From the NCBI RefSeq assembly GCF_000473045.1, contig NZ_AXAY01000011.1, positions 1 through 64,000 on the forward strand: DNA of 64,000 nt. The letters run 5' to 3'. How positions within the stretch are numbered: the stretch's first letter is position 1; every line of letters begins with the position of its first letter. The notes below the pieces were generated by a model. It was not told where the DNA came from and did not search any database. It saw nothing but the letters and a program-made list of their open reading frames with translations. The stretch is from Bradyrhizobium sp. WSM3983 (GTDB lineage: Bacteria; Pseudomonadota; Alphaproteobacteria; Rhizobiales; Xanthobacteraceae). The position numbers and the translations under genes are program-made. Positions 8,112 to 16,157 of this stretch are shown one piece after another.

Positions 8112-9461
8112 TTACTTCCGTTTCGGTGCTCGTTGCGTCGAAAGGCGATCGACGTCGGACGTCTTGACCAGGACGGCGCCGGGCTCGTCGACCGGCGAGG
8201 CGAGATATTTGGCGCGAGCGATCTCCTCGATCCTCGACCTGTTCTTGAGGAACGCTTCTACGCGCCCCTCTTGCCCGAGGCCGTCGGCACCAAAATGGTC
8301 GTCCAGCGCTTCGCGGCTGACCGCGCAGTTGACTGCGCCGCCGAGTGCTTGGCCCTGGAATGTCACGACGTCGCGGCTGAAGTCATAGCGCGCAGGTGGG
8401 TTTTCGAAGGAAAGGTCAATGCCTGGAATGACCGAGCGAGGCGCACCAATGGTCTTGAGCACCACGTCGCGAACGGACGCCGAAAGCAAAGCAAGCCCTT
8501 CGAGCATCAGCTGGCGCCATTTAGGGCCGCGGCCATGGGCCTCCTCCCACGCAGACTTCAGCTCCTGGGGCCGCTTTTCGGCGAGAGCCGCGAGCAGAGC
8601 CTCGGACTGCTGCAGGTCTTTATCGCGTTTCGCCAACCCCTCCGGGCGCCGGCGGGAGACGATGAGCTTGTGGACAGCGTAGCGCGCCGGAGCCGGCACG
8701 TGCACGTAGATGCCGGCACCATGCAGGATCACCGCGGGCTCAGGATCGCGGATCAGGAAGTCCAGGAAGCGCAGCGGCTGGGCGTCCGTGTTCAGGGCAG
8801 GTAGCTTTTGGGGGCGACTGGTCTCCTTGCCTTCGTGGGGTGTGAGAAAGTCGACGCGCAAACCGCCCTTGGCGGCATAGCTCGTCACGCGTCGGCCATC
8901 AGATACGTGAGGAACGGCACGAAAGGTTTTGTCGACTTCCTTCAGCACCTCCAGAACGGGCGGCGTGGAGTCCTCGACCGCCACCGAGACATTCTTGAAC
9001 TGGGCAATGTCGACGTCGCCGGTCTGCAGCGAGCCGGCGGACAGGCGAACGCCGAGCATCGCAGCATAGGTTTGGTAGGAAATCGTTCCCACGAGCACGC
9101 CGCGAAGGCGAAACACGCCGGCCTTGGCGAGCGCTGCGATGACGTCGCCGATCTCGGGAATGGGGCGAGGAAAGCTGAACGATCGGACCAGGGTGGAGAC
9201 AAGCGCCCGGCGCTCGCGTTCGTCTTCGCGAACTTCCTTGTGGTGGGCGATGCGCTCCAGCAGTTCCGGTGTCTCCGGCCCGACATAGCGCTGGGACCGA
9301 TCGGCGCCGGTGCCAGTCTGGAAGTACCAATATTTGCGGCCATTGATGCTTTTGGCCGTGAACGAGCCGGCGTCCGCGAACGCGTCCTGGAAGGCGGCGT
9401 TGGCGGTGCGCTCAAGGAGCTCGGCATAGGTCGTCTGGGCGACGAGGGTAGGGGCCGGCAT
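8112..9461 (-). CDS. GSU2403-family nucleotidyltransferase-fold protein
   Basis: A 449-residue protein transcribed against the flanking conjugation genes. The centre (about 120-260) has the nucleotidyltransferase-fold pattern of the GSU2403 family: a GVLVGTISYQTYAAMLG helix followed by a GDVDIAQF acidic motif, the usual place of the metal-binding Asp pair, then LRVDFLTP as the third acidic position. Family members are often cargo of mobile elements, with a suspected but unproven role in defence or toxin-antitoxin systems. The start at 9461 is preceded on its strand by a GGGA and, 14 bp away, by two TTATACTCA palindromes that probably form its operator. It splits the usual relaxase-traG order, so it is likely inserted cargo. 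Confidence 0.75.
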   Translation of the reverse strand: MPAPTLVAQTTYAELLERTANAAFQDAFADAGSFTAKSINGRKYWYFQTGTGADRSQRYVGPETPELLERIAHHKEVREDERERRALVSTLVRSFSFPRPIPEIGDVIAALAKAGVFRLRGVLVGTISYQTYAAMLGVRLSAGSLQTGDVDIAQFKNVSVAVEDSTPPVLEVLKEVDKTFRAVPHVSDGRRVTSYAAKGGLRVDFLTPHEGKETSRPQKLPALNTDAQPLRFLDFLIRDPEPAVILHGAGIYVHVPAPARYAVHKLIVSRRRPEGLAKRDKDLQQSEALLAALAEKRPQELKSAWEEAHGRGPKWRQLMLEGLALLSASVRDVVLKTIGAPRSVIPGIDLSFENPPARYDFSRDVVTFQGQALGGAVNCAVSREALDDHFGADGLGQEGRVEAFLKNRSRIEEIARAKYLASPVDEPGAVLVKTSDVDRLSTQRAPKRK

Positions 9462-9475
9462 GGTCGTTTCCCGAG

Positions 9476-9505
9476 ATTATACTCAGTTTGCGGATTGAGT
9501 ATAAT
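9476..9505. promoter_or_regulatory. Palindrome 1 in the nucleotidyltransferase promoter
   Basis: A 30-bp imperfect palindrome with 10-bp perfect arms (ATTATACTCA and TGAGTATAAT) around a 10-bp centre. On the minus strand its proximal arm contains TATAAT, a good -10 hexamer, 14 bp from the start codon region. A regulator bound here would cover the promoter of the gene ending at 8112. Confidence 0.65.
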
Positions 9506-9532
9506 TGATATGGAACCGGGCGTCCAGCGGTC

Positions 9533-9560
9533 TTATACTCACTTCGCGAAGTGAGTATAA
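9533..9560. promoter_or_regulatory. Palindrome 2, perfect 28-bp dyad
   Basis: A perfect 28-bp palindrome whose arms begin TTATACTCACTTCG. It shares the TTATACTCA arm with the palindrome at 9476-9505; centres are 56 bp apart, slightly over five helical turns. The pair is most simply two operator sites for one dimeric repressor, but no repressor gene is seen beside it. Confidence 0.65.
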
Positions 9561-9867
9561 CGGGAATCAATCGCGATTTCGCGCCGAATCGGCGCGTCTT
9601 GCCCATCACATGCGGGGTTTGGCTGGTTCCGCCCCTGAGTTTGGCAACCTGCTTTCGGTGCGCCGCTGTCCGCGGCAAGGTCATCCAAATTGAGCTGGTC
9701 ACTCACCTTTTGTTGAGGCGTTGGATCATCTCGGCCGAGATTTGACGCAGATCCTTCTCACCTCCGCACGCCTGATCGACATTGCTCTCACTTCCCGGAC
9801 GCGATTTTTATTTCGATTGAACGCCAAGCGCATTCGCTTCTTTCATCGCGCTGCTCACGTGGGGTGA
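9561..9867. other. Intergenic region before traG, no gene recognised
   Basis: About 300 bp between the palindromes and traG. In related elements a small signal-peptidase-like (TraF) or accessory gene may lie between relaxase and traG; nothing like that can be read here in any frame. A short CG-rich dyad occurs near 9573-9598 (GCGATTTCGCG and CGAATCGGCGCG). I see no clear promoter. Confidence 0.4.
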
Positions 9868-11628
9868 GTGAGTGGGGCGAGCCGGATGTTTCCAGCAAAA
9901 ATCTACGTCGGTCAGATTGCCGTCGTGTTCGGCATCGTCGTTGTGTCGACCTGGGGCGCGACGCAATGGACCGCCGCGGCTCTCGGCTATCAGCAGCGCC
10001 TGGGTGAACCGTGGTTCTTGATCGTCGGCCATCCCGTTTATCTGCCTTGGCGATTGTTCGAATGGTGGTTCGCCTACGAGGCCTATGCGCCCGAGATCTT
10101 CGAGGAGGGCGGAGCCATCGCCGCCGCCGGCGGCATCGCGGGCGCGCTGTTTGCGATCGTCAATTCGGTTTGGCGCGCCCGCCAAAGCCAATTGGTGACG
10201 ACCTACGGTTCGGCTCGGTGGGCTACTCCGAAGGAAATCAAGACCGCTGGCCTGTTCGCGTCCAGGGGCGTTTTCCTGGGGCGCCTCGAGAACAACTATC
10301 TGCGCCACGATGGACCGGAGCACGTCATGTGCTTTGCACCGACCCGGTCGGGAAAGGGCGTGGGACTGGTGTTGCCCACATTGCTGTCCTGGACCTCGTC
10401 TGCGGTGGTTCACGACATCAAGGGCGAAAACTGGGAATTGACCTCCGGTTGGCGTTCGACGTTCTCGCATTGCCTCCTGTTCAATCCGACCGATTCAAGA
10501 AGCGCCCGCTACAATCCGCTGCTTGAGGTGCGCAAAGGGGCGGCCGAAGTCCGCGACGTCCAGAACATTGCCGACATCCTGGTCGATCCTGAAGGTGCGC
10601 TCGAACGCCGAACCCACTGGGAAAAGACCAGTCATTCGCTTCTGGTCGGCGTCATTCTTCACGTCCTTTATGCGGAAGAGCACAAGACGCTGACCCGCGT
10701 CACCGAGATCATGGCCGACCCTGCGCAGTCCTTTGAGAAGACGCTCAGGATCATGCTGGCAACCAATCACCTCGGCACCGAGGCGGAGCCGAAAGTGCAC
10801 CCGGTCGTCGCCGCGACCGCACGAGAGCTGCTCAACAAGTCCGAAAACGAACGCTCCGGCGTCCTGTCGACCGCCGTGAGCTTTCTTGGGCTCTACCGCG
10901 ATCCCGTCGTCAGCCGAAACACTGAAAGCTGCGACTGGCGCATTGCCGACCTCGTGAGTGCCGACAAGCCCGTCACGCTCTACCTCGTCGTTCCGCTGTC
11001 GGACATCAGCCGTACCAAGCCCCTGATCAGGCTGATCCTCAACCAGATCGGCCGCCGGCTGACCGAGACCTTGAACACCAAGACAGGTGACCGCAGGCAC
11101 CGCCAGCTCCTGATGATGCTGGATGAGTTTCCTGCTCTCGGCCGGCTCGACTTCTTCGAAAGCGCGCTCGCCTTCATGGCCGGTTACGGCATCCGCGCCT
11201 ATCTGATCGCGCAGTCGCTCAACCAGATCGCAAAGGCCTATGGCGAGAACAACGCCATCCTGGACAATTGTCATGTCCGCATTGCGTTTGCCGCCAATGA
11301 CGAGCGCACCGCCAAGCGTATCTCGGATGCTCTCGGTACGGCGACGGAACTACGTGCGCAACGCAACTATGCCGGCCATCCGCACCACGCGTGGCTTCGA
11401 CGATCCGTTGCGGTCGATATTGCGCTCCATTTCGAGCGCCCATTCTTCGCCATCCTTGCGCCGCCGGAACGTCTCGGCCACATAGCGGGTCTTGCGGCGG
11501 ACTTGAACGCGCCAGTTCCCGGAGGTCAATTGAGTGAAGGTCGCCACGCGTGTGCACTCCGGCTTTCGTGTGCACTATGTGTGCACCGAGAGGTCAAAAC
11601 GGGTACAAACGTGTGCAATTTCGGCTAG
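9868..11628 (+). pseudogene. Type IV coupling protein TraG/VirD4, 3' end replaced
   Basis: The first ~505 codons are a conjugative coupling ATPase: two N-terminal membrane segments (about 10-30 and 85-105), Walker A in APTRSGKGVG (about 156-163), Walker B in LMMLDEFPALG (about 412-420) and the RNYAGH motif near residue 500. Intact TraG proteins run to about 640-670 residues. Here TraG similarity stops near 11380-11400, and the remaining frame to 11628 is the antisense of an integrase start and of the dusA-proximal att region. A deletion has thus fused traG to the integrase end of the element, removing the rest of traG and everything beyond it, including any trb genes. GTG 9868 or ATG 9886 may be the start. 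Confidence 0.8.
11393..11547 (-). pseudogene. N-terminal stump of a dusA-type tyrosine integrase
   Basis: Read from ATG 11547 on the minus strand, about 50 codons match the start of integrases that insert elements at dusA (MATFTQLTSGNWRVQVRRK, then AEEW-like DGEEWALEMERNIDR). Family members have about 330-390 residues with catalytic R-H-R-Y in the C-terminal part, all absent. The frame then runs into antisense traG. The stump points away from dusA, 134 bp from the dusA start, the normal position of the integrase in such elements. The element can no longer excise on its own. Confidence 0.72.
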
Positions 11629-11642
11629 TTTGGAGTGCACAC
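11550..11642. repeat. Cluster of GTGTGCAC motifs between integrase stump and dusA
   Basis: The octamer GTGTGCAC occurs directly at 11550-11557, 11568-11575 and 11579-11586, with a 7-of-8 copy at 11611-11618 and an inverted perfect copy at 11635-11642. The arrangement at an element end, next to the integrase start and target gene, resembles arm-type integrase or Xis binding sites of an att region. An operator for int is the alternative. Confidence 0.55.
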
Positions 11643-11680
11643 GTTCCTCTTCTACCCCATTGAGATAGTAGGATAAACGA

Positions 11681-12673
11681 TTGAAATATAAAGACTATCG
11701 CTTTTCCGTGGCACCCATGATGGATTGGACCGATCGGCACTGCCGCGTGTTCCACCGTCACCTGACACGGCGGGGGTTGCTCTATACGGAGATGCTGACC
11801 ACCGGCGCCATCATTCATGGTGATCGGGAGCGGCTGCTCGGCTTCGACGCGGTTGAGCATCCGGTGGCGCTACAGCTTGGCGGTTCGGATCCGCGCGACC
11901 TCGCTGAGGCTGCGCGGATCGGCGAGGGTTTTGGCTATGACGAGATTAATCTTAATGTCGGCTGCCCGTCCGATCGTGTGAAGGACGGACGGTTCGGCGC
12001 CTGTCTGATGGCGGAGCCGGAGCTCGTCGCGAGATGTGTCGAGGCGATGAAGCGCGCGGTCTCCATTTCCGTCACGGTGAAATGCCGCATCGGCATCGAC
12101 GACCAGGATCCCGAAATGGCGCTCAATGCGCTCGCGCATGCCGTGGTCGCTGCTGGCTGCGACGCGTTGATCGTGCACGCCCGGAAGGCCTGGCTGAACG
12201 GTCTGTCGCCGAAGCAGAACCGCGACATCCCGCCGCTCGACTATGACCGCGTCTATCTGCTCAAGCGCGCGATGCCGGATGTGCCTGTCATCATCAATGG
12301 CGGCGTTCCGAGTATCGAGGAGGCGAAAGCGCATCTTGCGCATGTCGACGGCGTGATGCTCGGCCGCGCCGCCTATCAGGAGCCGTGGCGGCTGCTCTCA
12401 GTCGATCCCGACCTGTTCGGCGAGGCGGCGCCGCATGCGACCATGCAGGACACGTTCGAGGCGATGATACCCTATATCGAGACGCAGCTTGCGCGCGGCA
12501 CGCGGCTACATGCCATCACGCGCCACTTCGTCGGTGCGTTCCAAGCCGTGCCGGGCGCGCGCGCTTTCCGCCGCCATCTCGCCGAGCAAGGTGTGAAGCC
12601 GGGCGCCGGCGTCGACGTCTTGCGTGATGCGATCGCGTGTGTTGGTGCACGCGCGCCGGCGGAGGCTGCCTAG
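11681..12673 (+). CDS. dusA: tRNA-dihydrouridine synthase A
   Basis: FMN-dependent enzyme reducing specific uridines to dihydrouridine in the D-loop of tRNA. The 330-residue protein has the DusA N-terminus (FSVAPMMDWTDRHCR), the active-site LNVGCPSDRV with Cys95, and the NGG(V) and GVMLGRAAY phosphate-binding segments of the TIM barrel. TTG 11681 gives the full DusA N-terminus and has GGAT upstream; ATG 11717 is a shorter option. The 5' end of dusA is a known integration hot spot, and here the remnant of such an element abuts it. The frame is intact, so the insertion preserved the enzyme but must have supplied a new upstream region and perhaps a new start codon. Confidence 0.93.
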   Translation: MKYKDYRFSVAPMMDWTDRHCRVFHRHLTRRGLLYTEMLTTGAIIHGDRERLLGFDAVEHPVALQLGGSDPRDLAEAARIGEGFGYDEINLNVGCPSDRVKDGRFGACLMAEPELVARCVEAMKRAVSISVTVKCRIGIDDQDPEMALNALAHAVVAAGCDALIVHARKAWLNGLSPKQNRDIPPLDYDRVYLLKRAMPDVPVIINGGVPSIEEAKAHLAHVDGVMLGRAAYQEPWRLLSVDPDLFGEAAPHATMQDTFEAMIPYIETQLARGTRLHAITRHFVGAFQAVPGARAFRRHLAEQGVKPGAGVDVLRDAIACVGARAPAEAA

Positions 12674-12680
12674 CCACGAG

Positions 12681-12715
12681 AAAGAGCCGGATCGCGGTGT
12701 CCGACTCTCTCTCTC
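12681..12715. terminator. Stem-loop between convergent dusA and porin genes
   Basis: AGAGCCGGA and TCCGACTCT form a 9-bp stem with one mismatch around an 8-base loop, followed by a CT-rich tail. It lies in the 52-bp gap between two convergent stops and may serve both. There is no T-run, so the call is tentative. Confidence 0.4.
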
Positions 12716-12725
12716 CCGATCACGC

Positions 12726-13388
12726 TTAGCGGAACAGGTCGAAATGGTAGTTTACGCCGACGCGGAAGCTGTGGAATTTTGCAGCGTTCCAGTCCGGCAG
12801 GTCGTCGTGCTTGAACTCGGTGTAGAGATACTCGGCCTTGGCCGACCATTTCGGCAGGAACGCCCATTCCACGCCGCCGCCCGCGGTCCAGCCCATCTTC
12901 ATCTTGTTGATCGGGCCGTCCTTCAATTCGCCGGTGGCGAGACCTGCGGTCCCAAAGAACAGCAGCCGTGAATCCGTCGTCGCGATGCCGGCGCGGGCGC
13001 GGCCGGTCATGTACCAGGGCAGGCTGACCGCGGCGCTGTTGATCGCGTCGTGGTTCTTGATGTCTCCTCCTTCGAAATCGTTTTCGATGCCGACCACGAA
13101 CATCGGCGAGAGCTGGTAGTTGTAGCCGATCTGCACGCCGCCGAACGCGCCCTTGACCCTGCCACCGCTCACCCCGACAATATTGTTGAAGGCGTTGTCG
13201 CCGCTCTCGGCGTAGCCGGCGTTGAGACCGGCGTAGAGACCGGTCCAGGAATAGACGGGCTGCGGCGCCGTGTAGGCCGGTGCGGCGTAACGCGGCGAAA
13301 GATCGGACGCGCTCGCGCTGCTTGCGGCGAATGCCACCGCAAAGGGCAGGGTGCGCATCGCGCAACGTAAGGCGGCTCTCGCAGTCAT
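12726..13388 (-). CDS. Outer-membrane beta-barrel protein (Omp25/Omp31-like)
   Basis: The ~220-residue protein carries a signal peptide ending near ASSASASDL and a mature domain of alternating beta strands (SWTGLYAGLNAGY, GGVQIGYNYQ, GWTAGGGVEWAF) that ends in an aromatic residue region YHFDLFR. This is the pattern of small alphaproteobacterial outer-membrane proteins of the Omp25/Omp31 type, which stabilise the envelope. ATG 13388 is chosen for the upstream GGGAG; TTG 13397 and ATG 13358 are also in frame. It is transcribed alone and converges on dusA. Confidence 0.88.
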   Translation of the reverse strand: MTARAALRCAMRTLPFAVAFAASSASASDLSPRYAAPAYTAPQPVYSWTGLYAGLNAGYAESGDNAFNNIVGVSGGRVKGAFGGVQIGYNYQLSPMFVVGIENDFEGGDIKNHDAINSAAVSLPWYMTGRARAGIATTDSRLLFFGTAGLATGELKDGPINKMKMGWTAGGGVEWAFLPKWSAKAEYLYTEFKHDDLPDWNAAKFHSFRVGVNYHFDLFR

Positions 13389-13592
13389 CACTCTCAATCT
13401 CCCACTTGGCCGTCTCCGTCACGCAGAGCGGCGCTCGTCCAACCCCGATCCGGGAATACCTCTCCTTTATAAACCGACCAGGCGGTTTGTAAATAGCTGA
13501 AATGCCACAGCCGAGTTCGTTTGCGAACTTCATGGTTGGCTATTTGGTTGAAGTGACTTTGCGCGGACGGAGGGCGCTGCCGCGGCTCGCCG

Positions 13593-14147
13593 TCAATCGA
13601 CCGCCGTGCGCGAGCGGCGGTGGCTGCTCTGGAGCTCCGGGTAGCCGGTGAGCATCAGCGTATCGGATCGCACGCCCCAGCTCTCAAGGCGATCGAGGAA
13701 ACTCATGCCGAGCAGGTTGGTCTTCATCTGTCCACGCTGCACCACGAGCGCCGGCACCGATTTCTCGACGAGATGGCCGACGGCGAGGCGGTCGATCGTG
13801 AGCCGCGCCGCCTTGGTGTGGCCGCCGGCGGTTTCGAGGTCGACGTCGTATTCGAGCATCTCGAGCGGCAGCCCTATCGCCTTCGCGGTTTCCCAGGTCA
13901 GCACCACGGAGGTGGCGCCGGTATCGATCACCATCGGCGTTGCCACGCCGTTGATCTTGGCGCGCAGCGCGAATTCGCCGCCCTGGCCGCGCTGGATTTG
14001 CACGGCGGGGGCGGGCGTCGCTGTCTGCGCGCGAAAAATGTGCGAGACCTTGTGGCTGGCGCGCGCGATCTGGTCGGGATCGCCATAGGCGACGACGGCG
14101 CCGGCCGTGCCGGCGAGCGTGATGAGAACGAGCAGGAAGCGGATCAT
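13593..14147 (-). CDS. Retropepsin-like aspartic protease (TIGR02281 type)
   Basis: A 184-residue protein with an N-terminal membrane anchor or signal segment (MIRFLLVLITLAGTAGAVV) and a single retropepsin-like domain. The catalytic motif VIDTGATSVVL lies near residues 85-95 and the second conserved element NLLGMSFL near 145-155. Clan AA proteases of this type act as dimers, probably in the periplasm; substrates are unknown. A strong GGAGG precedes ATG 14147. It is downstream of a DUF1289 gene (28 bp gap) and a histidine kinase gene on the same strand, so the three may share a transcript. Confidence 0.87.
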   Translation of the reverse strand: MIRFLLVLITLAGTAGAVVAYGDPDQIARASHKVSHIFRAQTATPAPAVQIQRGQGGEFALRAKINGVATPMVIDTGATSVVLTWETAKAIGLPLEMLEYDVDLETAGGHTKAARLTIDRLAVGHLVEKSVPALVVQRGQMKTNLLGMSFLDRLESWGVRSDTLMLTGYPELQSSHRRSRTAVD

Positions 14148-14175
14148 CGCACGCCTCCGATGGCACGCAGGCCAG

Positions 14176-14379
14176 TCAGGCGCGTTTCGGCAATCCCGCG
14201 ATCGGCTGCAGGCCGGCGTCCGCCATGCGGGCCGGCAACAGCGCCATCACCGACAGTCGTTCCGAGCTCTCCATGGCGTGCCAGCGCGCGATCTCTGGCA
14301 AGGTCCGGCCGCAGCCGAAGCACAGCTTGGTCCTGGGATCGATCATGCAGACGGCGACGCACGGCGTTTGTTTGCTCAT
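14176..14379 (-). CDS. DUF1289 small cysteine-rich protein
   Basis: A 67-residue protein starting MSKQTPC with cysteines in the DUF1289 pattern (PCVAVCMIDPRTKLCFGCGRT), which suggests a bound metal or iron-sulfur centre. The family has no firm function. ATG 14379 is preferred because it gives the typical N-terminus; a TTG at 14415 extends the frame. The gene lies between a histidine kinase and an aspartic protease on the same strand. Confidence 0.85.
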   Translation of the reverse strand: MSKQTPCVAVCMIDPRTKLCFGCGRTLPEIARWHAMESSERLSVMALLPARMADAGLQPIAGLPKRA

Positions 14380-14423
14380 CAGGACATAGTGGGGGATTGG
14401 CGGGCATGTCTGCAAGCATGTGT

Positions 14424-16019
14424 TTACGAGCCCGTGCCCGCGCTCATGATCGGCCTGTGACGCGGCCGGCGCTTCTCGTCGGGCACCATGGAACTCTCCG
14501 GCTGGAGCGGCGGTGCTTCCTCCGACAGCGGCGCGAGCGCGCTCATCACGCGCTCCGGCGGGAAGGTGACGATCACCTCGGTGCCGATGCGCAGCTTCGA
14601 CTTCAGCGTGAACGTGCCGCCGTGCAGATCGATCAGGTTCTTGGCGATGGGCAGGCCGAGGCCAGCGCCCTGTTCGGCCGATTTGATCGAGTTGGAGCCT
14701 TGGCCGAACGAGGCGAGCACGACCGGGATCTCGTCCTCGGGGATGCCGGGGCCGGAGTCCTTCACCGACAGATACTGACCGCCCGAAGCGGTCCAGCCGG
14801 CCTTGAGCCAGATCTCGCCGCCTTGCGGGGTGAACTTGATCGAATTGGAGAGCAGGTTAAGCACGACTTGGCGAATCGCGCGTTCGTCGGCCCAGAGCCG
14901 CGGCATGGCCTGCTCGAACACCTCGTGGATGGTGATGCCGCGGCTGGATGCGCGCAGCTTCATGAGATGATGGCAGTCGGCCACGACGCCAACCAGCGAC
15001 ACCGCTTCCTCGTTCAATTCGTAGCGGCCGGCCTCGATCCGCGACAGATCGAGGATCTCATTGATGAGGTTGAGCAGGTGCACGCCGGAATTATGGATAT
15101 CCGCCGAATATTCCTTGTAGACCGGCACCGCATGCGCGCCAAAGATCTCGCTCTTCATCACCTCGGAGAAGCCGAGAATGGCATTGAGCGGCGTGCGCAG
15201 CTCATGGCTCATCTGCGCGAGGAAGCGCGATTTGGCGACGTTGGCTGATTCGGCGCGGTGCCGCGCTTCGTCCGAGATCGCCTTCGCCTGTTCGAGTTCG
15301 CCAATCAGCGCGTCCTTCTCCGCACGCGCCTCGAGCGTGGCGAAGGTCGAGGAGTGCAGGCGGTGTGCCAGCAGCACGAAATAGCCTTCGGCCGCGAGAG
15401 CGAGTGCTGCCAGGATATAATTGTCGAGCGAACCGCTCATCGCAAAGCTCAATGCCATGGCGACAGCAACCGGCGCGGTGGCGGCAAGCGCTGCGATCGG
15501 CAGGTTGGCGGCGAGCATGCTCGACACTGCGATCACCAGCAGCATCAGGAACATCATCAGCGATTCCGTGACCATGTCGAGCACGGGATGGATCAGGATC
15601 GCCATCCAGCACAGGCCGTAGAGCAGGTCGAGCACGACAAAGCGCGTCCGCCAGGCGCGTGTCGCAATGGGCGAAGCGGGTTCGGCCAGGAAGCGGCGGC
15701 AGCTGCGGATCATCGCGGCGTGGATGCAGAGCATCCCGGCGGTCCAGGCCGCAGCCGGGATCGGCTGCATCCAGAGCCCGAACAGCAGGCCGGTCGTGAC
15801 CATCAGCAGCATCACGACATAGGAGGCCGACAGCCGCGTCTGCGCATATTGGCGCAGCATCTCGGCGTCGAAGGCCGGTCGGGTTCCACTGGTCGACGTT
15901 AACTTATCGCGCGCCTCGCGCACCCGCTGCGACGCAGCTCGTCGGCTGCTCGCCGATGGGGCGCTGACCGGCTCGGCCGGAAGCTGCACTACCTCAGGCT
16001 TTTCAGCGGGGTTACTCAT
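14424..16019 (-). CDS. PleC/PdhS-like sensor histidine kinase
   Basis: Membrane-bound kinase of ~531 residues. A cytoplasmic N-terminal tail is followed by about six hydrophobic segments (roughly residues 65-220), a coiled linker, and a HisKA domain whose SHELRTPLNAILGFSEVM carries the phosphorylated His. The FSEVMKSEIFG extension is typical of the PdhS/PleC/DivJ group that controls DivK in alphaproteobacteria. The ATP-binding domain has an N box (NLLSNSIKF), G1 (DSGPGIPEDE) and G2 (GAGLGLPIAKN). ATG 16019 is used; a GTG at 16043 is in frame. No response regulator is adjacent, as is usual for this group. Confidence 0.87.
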   Translation of the reverse strand: MSNPAEKPEVVQLPAEPVSAPSASSRRAASQRVREARDKLTSTSGTRPAFDAEMLRQYAQTRLSASYVVMLLMVTTGLLFGLWMQPIPAAAWTAGMLCIHAAMIRSCRRFLAEPASPIATRAWRTRFVVLDLLYGLCWMAILIHPVLDMVTESLMMFLMLLVIAVSSMLAANLPIAALAATAPVAVAMALSFAMSGSLDNYILAALALAAEGYFVLLAHRLHSSTFATLEARAEKDALIGELEQAKAISDEARHRAESANVAKSRFLAQMSHELRTPLNAILGFSEVMKSEIFGAHAVPVYKEYSADIHNSGVHLLNLINEILDLSRIEAGRYELNEEAVSLVGVVADCHHLMKLRASSRGITIHEVFEQAMPRLWADERAIRQVVLNLLSNSIKFTPQGGEIWLKAGWTASGGQYLSVKDSGPGIPEDEIPVVLASFGQGSNSIKSAEQGAGLGLPIAKNLIDLHGGTFTLKSKLRIGTEVIVTFPPERVMSALAPLSEEAPPLQPESSMVPDEKRRPRHRPIMSAGTGS

Positions 16020-16157
16020 CAAGCAACAACGATTCCTGCCCACGTCGGACGCGGGCCTTCTGCATTGTCTATCTCTGGCAAGAAATCCTTAAGAGGTGAC
16101 TTAAGGAGCTAAAGAATTGCGTTAACCGGGCGTTAATTTGAATCCGGCAGCCGCCGC

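Noticed and set aside
13620..15248. 542-codon plus-strand frame opposite the protease and kinase genes
   Set aside because: Antisense of three recognised genes with no product of its own.
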